Assembly: GCA_030789695.1 (NCBI GenBank)
Contig: CM061140.1
Location: forward strand, 171,144,319-171,208,318
Reading direction: 5' to 3'
DNA: 64,000 bases
From: Scilla litardierei
Taxonomy: Eukaryota > Streptophyta > Magnoliopsida > Asparagales > Asparagaceae
Numbering within the stretch: position 1 is the stretch's first letter; each line of letters begins with the position of its first letter. Below, piece by piece: positions 36,961 to 45,682 of this stretch. The notes under the pieces were generated by a model. That model saw nothing but the letters and a program-made list of their open reading frames with translations. It made no database searches and was not told where the DNA came from. The position numbers and the translations under genes are program-made.

Positions 36961-38977
36961 TTAATTTCCTAATATAATCACATGAGTGATCACATCCCTA
37001 ACTAGAGAGTTGATATATCTATTCATCTCTTGCACACTACACCTAGTAGGAATCCAAAGACTCAAGTATTTACTAGGCAATGGTTTTGCCTTTGTAAGAG
37101 GGGTGGATGTGGCATGCTTAGGTGTAGAAAATATTTCCTTGGCATGCAAATAATGAGGATTTTGCTTCTTCGCAAAAAATGAAGAATTTTCATTTTTCTT
37201 CAGCACCTTGTGATTTACATGCTTCTTGTTGGTGTCATTTTTATACAAGAAAGCATAGTGATTCTTGGGTGCTTTAGCAATATTTCTTGAATTTGCACCA
37301 AAAGAAGAATTAGAGGTGAGTTTGGGTACCATATTTTGAAAATAAACTAATCTTCCTCCATAATTTGCCGGATGTTGTTTTTCCAACAAATCGTGGAGTG
37401 AATCCCTAGCATGAACAAAGCTTATGAGCTTTTGGGATTCCTCTTCGCATTTCAAAGCAAGTTGTTGAATGCAAGATTTTAAGCTAAGGTTTTGAGCTAC
37501 CAATTTTTCATTAATCATACTCAAATCCTTAACTTGAGAGAGAAGTGTGCCTTTCTCACTAGTGTCACAAACATGCAAAGCATCATTATTATTTACACTA
37601 GTAGATTCTAATTCATGCACCCTACTCATAGCATTCTTAAATTTAGCTTTCAATTTAGCATATGAGTCGATGCACTTACTTGCCGCATTGGAGGCCACAT
37701 TGTATCAGTATTCGAGCTCCTCATAGAATAGCTTTGGCTCTTCATCAACTTCATCATCGCTTTTCTCCTCGCTAGAGCTTGACGAAGAGTCTTTCCCCTT
37801 TGCCATGAAGCACATTTCTTCGTTGGGGTTGAGCCACGCTCCAGCTCTTCATCACTTGAACTTGAGGAAATTGATGAAGAATTATCGAATGCCACAGAGC
37901 ACATGTGAGCTTGCTCCTTGTCATCTTCATCATCATCACTTGATGTGTTCATATCGGAGTCATCAAATGTGCCGACAAGTCCCTTCTTTTGGTTCTTGAA
38001 TATGGACTTCACTTTCCAATGTTTCTTCCCTTTCACTGTGTAAGAATCTTTGGAGGGTTTGGAAGGGCATTCGGTAGAGAGATGACCTTTGCCACTGCAA
38101 GTATAACAAACCTTATTAGATTTAGAGGCAAAATTTGACAAAAATTTATCTTGCTTGCCCTTGAGGAATGCTTTGAATTGCTTGGCAAGATCCATGAAAT
38201 CATCGCTAGCCTCATCTTCTCAATCATTTTCACTCGAAGCTTCTCGATGGAATTTCTTCCTCCACTTGATTGGCTTCTTCTCGGCATGGAATGCAACCCA
38301 TTTTTGCTTTTCCGGCTTCACGGGCTTGGTTGATTGAATCTTCTTCTTGTGTTAAAGCTTTACTTCATACGCCATGAGATTCTCAATGCACTCCTCAACG
38401 ATGTATTTGGACATGTCACTTGACTCTAAAATCCTGTTGGCCTTTGACTCCCATTTGGGTGTAAGAGAATCAAGAATCTTCTCCACACAATCCTCTTGGA
38501 AAATCACCTTTCCAAGTCTTTCCAAAGCGTTCACGATGTCTGTGAACCTTGTAAACATATCTGAGATGCTTTCTCCTTCCGGCATCTTAAACATTTCATA
38601 TTTAGATCTAAGCACACTTTGTTTAGATTTCTTTACCTTGGACGTCCCTTCAAAAGTAATCACCAGGATATGCCAAATTTCGTTGGCCGATTTGCATATG
38701 GAGATGCGGTTGAACTCATTCGGAGTGAGGGTGCAATGGAATGCATTCATGGCCCTCGCATTGTATTTGATCGAGTCCTTCTCCGCCTTTGTCCTTGAGT
38801 TCGCGGGTGTAGTAGGCTTCTCAAAGGGCGACTCCGCGATGTCTCATAAATCTTGACCCTCCAAGTAGATCATCGCCTGATCTTCCAACTTGGGTAGTTG
38901 GTTCCGTTGAATGGCGGGGGTCGAACGGTTGATAGACCTTCTTCAAGAGACGTAGATGAAGCGTTGAATGTCATCAT
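36961..38977 (-). pseudogene. SIRE-like gag of element H, decayed
   Basis: On the minus strand the ATG at 38977 opens MMTFNASSTSLEEGLS and soon gives RPPPFNGTNYPSWK. After a frameshift near 38870 comes the core NEFNRISICKSANEIWHILV and GESISDMFTRFTDIVNALER (38750-38356). A TAA follows at 38354. Farther on are a CCHC knuckle CYTCSGKGHLSTEC (about 38100), an acidic serine-rich linker (SSDDDEDDKEQAHMC), and a coiled-coil-like stretch in another frame (37698-37400). The stop is at 36961. The order matches the gag of element G, but sequence and age differ. At least three frame breaks make it inactive. Confidence 0.85.
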
Positions 38978-39010
38978 TGTTGTATGCTTTAATCTCGATC
39001 GGATACCAAT

Positions 39011-39897
39011 TGTAAGGACCGTCTATGCCTTAAAATACTAACAACAAACACTCCAGAGGGGGAGTAAATAGAGTAATGGCACAAATCGTGTAATTAAAAA
39101 TTAAACTTGCAAATGCGAAATTATAAATGCAAGAGGAATTTAAACAACACAATCAAGCAAACGCTAACACACAGATTTTCTCCATTGGCCTTTTTGCTTG
39201 GTTTTGAGTGGTTATTGTGGCTTCATATATATCGAAGATAAGTTAGTTCTATTAGGACTCTTGGTTAACTTTGAATATCATAAAGATTCATAAGTCACCC
39301 CTAATCTCTCTCATTTCCCTCATATAAGCTCATTCATCTTCATGCTTTGAAGCTAGCTCAAGGAAAATCCTCCAAGTGCAATCAAGTTCATCTCATCACT
39401 TGGAGATCCTCTTCCATGCATTCATCTTCATATTGAGTAAGTTAATCTCAAGGCATATGTAAGAGTAGTTTGTTTCATTTTGTGTATTGAAACCCTAGCT
39501 TTCTTTGTGAGAGCTAGTTACTCTCTTTGTGAGAGTTTAACCCTTGTGAGGGTTCGTGGTCTACTCTCTTTGTGAGAGTTATATTCTCTCTTTGTGAGAG
39601 TTTGGCTCTATCTTTGTGAGAGAACAAATCCTCTGTGTGAGATATCTCTTTGTGAGATTGTATTCACACTCTTTGTGAGGATCATAGTGGATATTTGGTG
39701 TAGCTGGAAGTACCCAAGTTGGGGAACCAGGGAAAATCTGTGTTAGCATTTGCTTGATTGTGTTGTTTAAACTCCTCTTACATTTATAATTCCACATTTG
39801 CAAGTTTAATTTTAATTACATGATTTGTGTCATTACTCTATTCACCCCCCTCTAGAGTGTTTGTTGTTAGTATTGAAAGGCATAGACGGTCCTTACA
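39011..39897. repeat. Fold-back LTR end of element H
   Basis: The first arm (about 39011-39182) starts TGTAAGGACCGTCTATGCC, and the second arm (about 39726-39897) ends with its complement, GGCATAGACGGTCCTTACA. The arms match over about 170 bases with scattered differences. The left arm is the normal U5 end next to the primer site. The right part (39183-39897) reads as a plus-oriented promoter and U5 region, with TATAAGC near 39323 and repeated CTCTTTGTGAGAG units at 39500-39690. Confidence 0.85.
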
Positions 39898-39902
39898 CTA
39901 CT

Positions 39903-40002
39903 ACCTCAGGACCTGAAAATGTAAATGGGACACGTCAACGCGTGACCCAGTAGGAATCCTAACTAAGCTAGGCAGGACCCAGTTTAGAACCGGACTACCT
40001 AT
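39903..40002 (-). repeat. 5' LTR of element B, piece 2
   Basis: ACCTCAGGACCTGAAAATG and following bases match 23187-23300 of the 3' LTR. The piece ends at the LARD insertion. About 8 bases of the reference LTR (near 23297-23305) are missing at this junction. Confidence 0.88.
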
Positions 40003-42624
40003 TGGTCACGGTCGCTTTTCGATCGTGTGTTTCTTGTGCGCGTACCATCTTGTTCGTACGTGTATTTTTGTGACATCCTCTTGTATCCCGAACGTGCGAA
40101 GTTATATGTCATTGTGACCCTCTGAGAGAATACTTATTTGTGGAATTTTTCGTGAACGTCATTTCACGGGTCGTTCTCCCACAAAATAGTTTTGTTCGAA
40201 GGGGTGTCGTAACTTTAGATTTCGACATTTGATCTTTTTATTTTTAGTTCTGTTTTCCGTTACCCTAGCACGTGACCGACCATCGTAGTCTCGACCCCTC
40301 TCGTCGACACGGTCGTCCCGGTATTTTTCTTATAATTATCGGACACTGCTAGACCAACCTTTTCACCTAATCACTTTCTAATCTACTTAGCCCTAATTAA
40401 TTCGAATTTCAAATATCCTAATCAAACTTAATTAAATCTAAGGATTTCATACGTATCAAGAGAATTATTCCCTAGCTAATTGCACCCTAGTTGTACCCAC
40501 CCCCTCTCACACCTCTCTCCAATCAACCTAAGTATACCCCATTTTCAACCTATATAGCAAATCAATAAATCTCTTACGTATCAACATTATTCCCCTAGGC
40601 TAATTACCACACTAAATAAACCCCTTTTTTTCTCTCTCTCCCCCTTTTCCTTAAATCTACTCTATTCATTCCCTATTTAGCACGTTTCCTCTTATATCAT
40701 GTGTAACTTCCCCTAGGGTTTAGAAACCCACGCACAAGCCGCCGACTTCACCCAAACGCACGGCCTTCATCACCCATTGCCGGCCAATTGTTCCTCCTCC
40801 GGCCACGTATCTCCGTTCACCCTCCTCCACGGCAACCACCCCTTCCTCCTCCTTCAAAAACCCCACGAAAACAGCCCTTCCCCATCAAAAACTGCCGAAC
40901 CCCCTGGTAAACTCACGGCCAGCAGCTTTTAGGCCGCCGCCGGCCATCTCCAGCCGTCGGCCATCCCCCCGGTCGACCCCCTCTGTCAGCGACCATCTAC
41001 CCTCTCCCCAAACAGCCGCACAACCCATTAAAAACTGCCGTTTCCGCCTATAAACCCATGGCCAAACCTCCCTTGCTGCGCCGTTGCCGCGCACCCCCTC
41101 GACGGCAGCCCAAATCCGCACGGCTGTCCCCTAGGCCGCAAGACCCTTGCACGGCCTTCCCATTGCCGCCGGCATTCGTGTTGCTCGCCGCCGTTCGCGC
41201 GTCGTGCTACCATGGTCGCTAGTGCCGTCTTCGTTGTTGATCACCGTACCTCGCTCGCTACCGGAGTCTAACCCCTGACGTCGCTACCCGACGTCAGTGT
41301 AGCTCTCAAGTCGTGTTGAGGTATATCCCGAACCATAGGAAACCCAAACGCCGCATGTTTAATCAAGATAAAAATCATTAATCTTATTGTGTTGGTTAAA
41401 TAACTAATTGAAGATTAATACTATGGGACTGTAGGTTGGTGATGTTTATTGAGCATATAGGAGATTATGGACCGTTAAACTGAGAATTATGGACGTTACA
41501 GGCAAGTGAAGCTTGCTCAGATTATTGTTAAAGCCATGTTTAGGCTATTTTGGGCAATTTGTGCAAAAGAGACTAGGCGGTGAAATGATAGTCGCCTAGA
41601 CACCATGCTAGATCTAGTTTGACAACGAAACTAGATCCGACACCATGCTTGATCTAGCTTGACAACGAAGCTAGATCCGACACCCTTACCATGTCATTTC
41701 ATGCATGTCACATGTTATATTTAGTTTTGATATAACTGTACGCTTTCAATATCTGCTGGTTATACTATCATGTTGCATGTCGCATATCCTTTCATGCATT
41801 GAATGTCTTGTAATGAATGTGTAGCACATGCTACTATTGAAATGTAAGCTGTGGCGAGTAGGATTTTGACTCCTACCTCATGAATGAGGCTAAGTGCACC
41901 CCTATGCCAAATGAAAAACACTTCTTGGCATGTGATCCAGGAGATGGGCGCCGGTCCATGTACACGTGGAGGGGTAGGGTTAAGCGACCACTCGGCGTAG
42001 AAGTGTGCCCGATCAGCAACTTCAGCTGTAAGGCGTAAACCATGTGCACGACGCGAACACATGTTTTACTGCTTTTCATGAAATATTGTTTAGTAGCTCT
42101 TGCTGTGACGTGTCATATCTTGCTCATGTTTAAACTGCTGCATTCATTAAAATAACATGACATGTCATCATCATTATTTTAGAACTGCTAGTTGTACACT
42201 TTTACGTTTCCTTGCACAAAAGTCTCCCTTCCCGTTTTGGAGATTTTTGCTAACATGTTCACTTCTCTCTTTTGGGTGTCACATGTCAGGTTTAGAGTCT
42301 GAGTTTGTTACTGAGGACGACAGTTTGCTGACGTCGAGCTTGAGGTTGGTTATTATTTATGATTTAGTTTCGGCCATGCTTGGGGCCTTTCTTTTAGACT
42401 CTTGTACTTTCTTTTTATGACTATCTGGATGCAAATTGGATGTTGTTGAATGTTGGTTAATCTTTAACTGCTTTCAATTACTATTATTGTTGTTGTTTCT
42501 TTTGCAATGTAAGAATCTACGAATGGATGAACACACAGACGCTTATCAGACTGTGGCTTCACAGCTTCAGTCTGAGCGGACGTCTTCGCGTCTCGCCTTC
42601 TGTACTTAGGAAGCGGGCGTGACA
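40003..42624 (+). repeat. 5' LTR of element C (2,622 bp)
   Basis: Aligned by eye with 48595-51221 along its length. A GC-rich internal part (40735-41290) gives ORFs on both strands but has no recognisable protein. A 51-base direct repeat containing GATCTAG(C/T)TTGACAACGAA lies at 41605-41695. Confidence 0.92.
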
Positions 42625-42632
42625 GGTTTTTG

Positions 42633-42648
42633 TGGTGGCCCATGCAGG
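42633..42648 (+). other. Probable primer-binding site of element C
   Basis: TGGTGGCCCATGCAGG, 8 bases after the LTR end, starts with the TGG expected opposite a tRNA CCA end. The tRNA is not identified. Element B has the same motif in its equivalent position (33808-33793, minus strand). Confidence 0.5.
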
Positions 42649-42894
42649 TCGTTGCACCTGCGAAATATCGAAACAACGATAATAATAAAAACATCCATTG
42701 AAACATTCAAAACATTCGAGTCATAAAATTTAAGTCTAATGTGAAGGTTTTCACTTGTCTTAGATGGTAGGAAGACTTAGATAGACGTCCTAGTTTGATA
42801 GTCAGGCGCCTTCGTTAAGATTTAGTCGTACTCGTCTTAGGACACCCTAGTAGCCTCTCACCCAGCTCTGACCATATTAGATTCTGATAGACCC

Positions 42895-43196
42895 AGCGGG
42901 TCTAACCCGCAGCCACCCATGGGCTGGCCTAAGCCGCCGGCCCTAGCTTGTGTCGCGCGCCCCCTATTGCCTAGGAACCCTAGTTTTCTTCTATTTATAG
43001 GGGCTAACCATCATTGGTATTTTGGATGCTTGATATTGGATATTTTCTATTGAGCGTCCTTGGTTTAGAACTTAGAGTAAACGAGTGCAGACGTCCTCTT
43101 CGGCGTCTTGGGAGGAGAGCACATCTCTTTTGTGCTCAAATATCTTGTTATTTCCATTGTTTTATCTATTAAAATCGTATCTTTGTTGGTTCCAAA
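42895..43196 (+). repeat. 5' LTR of the gag-only gypsy element
   Basis: Starts TGATAGACCCAGCGGG; the end is mutated (TTCCAAATA where the other copy has TTCCTAACA). Contains a TATTTATAGGGGC promoter motif and GCAGACGTCC...GGCGTCTTGGGAGG. Confidence 0.9.
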
Positions 43197-43225
43197 TATT
43201 TTGGTATCAGCTCACGTGACGATCC

Positions 43226-45302
43226 ATGGCAGCCACGACAAGATCGCACGACAAAATTGAGGCTTTGGAAGCAAAGTTCACGAGCAAAATCGACGGGATC
43301 AAAAAATCGTTGGCGGCAAACGATGAACCCATGGCCAAGTTGACAGCTTCAGTCAACCAATTGACGACAAATCAAGCGAAGCACGATGAACAATTCGCGC
43401 AATTGATGGCAACCCTAAATCAATTGGCGACGAACAACAAAGGGGAGGGGAACCATAATCCGACACCAAAGGCGGCACCTTTAAAGAAAGAGAAGGAAAA
43501 AGAGGAGATTTTGATCCAAAATCAACCCTTTTGGTGGAGGAATTGGACGAGGATGAAGACGAGGAACCATGGAAGGTCGACTATCGCAAGGAGGTCCGAC
43601 GAAAGGCGGTGGAGAGCCAAAGGGGCGGCGGCGGCCCTAGCCGCCACAATGGGGAGCAACCGCACAACGACGAGCCACGGCCGAACCCCCAAACATCCAG
43701 GGGGTTCGGCCGATGAGTGAAAGAGGAGGGGGAGCCTACCCCGCCTCCGGCGACTTCCGGCAGGGGGGCGCCAGGCCCTGCCAGTGGTTGCCCGGGGCCG
43801 GCGAGACCAGCAAGCCCTCCGGCATGGCAGGGGGGCCCCTACAGGTACCCGCCAGGGGGCGGGAACCCCCTGGCAGCCGCCAGGTTGGGTGGGGCCTTCC
43901 GGCGAGCCCCAAAGGGGGCGGGAACCCCCCCGGCAGCCAGGCCCTGACAGAGGTCGCCCGGGGCCGGCGAGACCAACAGGCCCTCCGGCATGGCCGGATG
44001 GCCCCTACAGGTACCCGCCAGGGGCGGGAACCCCCCGGCAGCCGCCAGGGTGGTGGGGGCCTTCCGGCGAGCCCCAAAGGGGGCGGGAACCCCCTGGCAG
44101 CCACCGGGGGGGGCGATGCTCACGGCCAAGGCCTGGGAGGGGGTTTCGAGCCCCCCGGGCAGCGGCCAGCAGCTGTGGATGGTCGCGGTCAGATTTCGGG
44201 AGGATTTTTCGACCCTTTAGAACGTCGACCACCAGCGGAGGACCCATTCTACGGCGACGGACGGGGGAGAGATTATTATTCTGACGGTAGGGTGGCTACG
44301 AGGCGGAGTACGGCGATGATGCAAGTTGGAACGATTTCGAGGGTCGGAGAGGAGATTACCGTGGAGACTACGGGGGTCGCGGAGGAGGCCTCCTAGGCAG
44401 TACGAGACTCCGGACGAGAGGAGACAGCACTACCGGCCACATCACCGAGAGGAGGGGAGGCCCGAGCAAGGGCACTTTGGAGGAGATTGCAGAGTCCGAA
44501 AGCTGAAGATGCCGGTTTTTTCTTGGGAGGATCCACACGCCTGGTCGTTCACAGCGGAGAGATATTTCGCGTCGCACCACATGACCGAGGCACAGAAGCT
44601 GGAGGCAGCAGCTATTTGCATGGAGGGGAGAGCTTTGGGGTGGTTCCAGTGGAAGGAGAGAAGGCAGCAGATCCAAAGCTGGGAGGAGCTGAAAGACTTG
44701 GTGCTGGAGAAGTTTAGAGACCCCCGTTTGGGGAACCTACACGAGCAGCTATTTGCCCTCAGGCAGGAGGGGCCGGTGCGGGAGTACATCAAGAGATTTG
44801 AGACACTAGCAGGGCAAGTTCATGGGGTGTCGGACGATTCGCTGGAGGGCATCTTCTTGAAGGGGCTGCGACCTAGTCTTCAAGCTACGGTGAGGCAATA
44901 CAAGCCTCGGGGGCTTTCAGAGGTCATCGAGATGGCGCAGATGGTGAAGGACTCCCGAACTGAGGATAGGAGAGGCGGGAGCAGCTACAGTGGGCAGTTA
45001 CAGCGGGGCACCACGACTGGAGCAGGCGGAGCAGGGGTTACTACTGAGGCAGTTCAGGCAGGACTTGAGAAGACGGGAGAGCAGAACAACCCACCATCGG
45101 CCGGGGCCCCTTCCGAAGGATGACCGATGCGGAGATGAGGGAGAAGAGGCAAAAGGAGCTCTGTTTCAGATGCGATGAGCGCTTCACTCCAGGACACCGC
45201 TGTGTGGATCGAAAGCTGCACGTGTTGATAGCAGAAGCCAACGAGGATGAAGACGTGGAGGACGAAGGTATCGGAGGGGAGGATGACTCCCACTCGGAGT
45301 AG
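43226..45302 (+). pseudogene. Gypsy gag: coiled coil, capsid domain, zinc knuckle
   Basis: The ATG at 43226 opens a coiled-coil-like N-terminus (KIEALEAKFTSKIDGIKKSL). A long Gly/Pro/Arg-rich low-complexity segment follows in shifting frames (43720-44320). A clean Retrotrans_gag domain lies at 44500-44960 (FTAERYFASHHMTEAQKLEA, ALGWFQWKERRQQIQSWEEL, LEGIFLKGLRPSLQATVRQY). The knuckle region at 45120-45210 reads EMREKRQKELCFRCDERFTP then GHRC. Frame changes near 43720, 44330 and 45120 mean no single protein is made from this copy, though the capsid part alone is open for 265 codons. It is the closest relative in the window to the gag end of element A. Confidence 0.85.
43735..44185. repeat. GC-rich low-complexity repeats within the gag-only element
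   Basis: Units of about 120 bases recur two to three times (GGCGAGACCA, GGTACCCGCCAGGGG, CTTCCGGCGAGCCCCAAAG, GGGGGCGGGAACCCCC). They are rich in inverted words such as GGGGCG and CCCC and are open in several frames, hence the many overlapping spurious ORFs. Confidence 0.88.
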
Positions 45303-45359
45303 CACCACCGGTACTTACACCACCTTGAGGACAAGGTGGCTCTTTTGGGGGGAGAGTAT

Positions 45360-45677
45360 TGATAGACCCGGCGGGTCTAACTCGCAGCCACCCATGGGCC
45401 GGCTCAAGCCGCCGGCCCTAGCTTGTGTCGCGCGCGCCCCCTATTGCCAAGGAACCATAGTTTTCTTTTATTTATAGGGGCTAGCCGTCATTGGTATTTT
45501 GGATGCTTGATATTGGATATTTTCTACTGAGCGTCCTTAGGTTTAGATCTTAGAGTAAACGAGTGCGGACGTCCTCTTCGGCGTCTTGGGAGGAGAGCAC
45601 ACCTCTTTTGTGCTCAAATATCTTGTTATTTCCATTGTTTTATCTATTAAAAATCGTATCTTTGTTGGTTCCTAACA
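45360..45677 (+). repeat. 3' LTR of the gag-only gypsy element
   Basis: 318 bases, TGATAGACCCGGCGG...GGTTCCTAACA. It closely matches 42895-43196. Confidence 0.92.
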
Positions 45678-45682
45678 GATTC

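Larger units (their letters stand above)
34302..39897 (-). mobile_element. SIRE-like gag-only copia element (H) with a fold-back 5' end, TSD CTACT
   Basis: 3' LTR 34302-36069, polypurine tract 36070-36083, spacer, gag 36961-38977, primer-site-like ATTGGTATCCGATC next to 39011, and an abnormal 5' end at 39011-39897. CTACT duplications lie at 34297-34301 and 39898-39902, inside the LTR of element B. No pol domain is present. The 5' end is not a copy of the 3' LTR: it holds two inverted copies of the U5 end, so both outer termini of the element are U5-type ends. Confidence 0.88.
42895..45677 (+). mobile_element. Gag-only Ty3/gypsy element (TR-GAG type), TSD GATTC
   Basis: LTRs 42895-about 43196 and 45360-45677, flanked by perfect GATTC duplications (42890-42894 and 45678-45682). 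Primer-site region TGGTATCAGCTC at 43202. The interior encodes gag with a zinc knuckle and then goes straight to the HLEDKV palindrome (45320-45339), a polypurine tract (TTTTGGGGGGAGAG) and the 3' LTR. Terminal-repeat elements with only a gag are known in plants as TR-GAGs; this copy fits that description. It sits in the interior of element C. Confidence 0.92.

Noticed and set aside
40885..41213. ORFs in the GC-rich part of LTR C (also 49269-49776)
   Set aside because: Frames are not conserved between the two LTR copies and no domain is recognisable, so treated as LTR sequence.
43713..44284. Many overlapping Gly/Pro-rich ORFs on both strands
   Set aside because: GC-rich tandem repeats lack stops in several frames; only the gag frame has family support.
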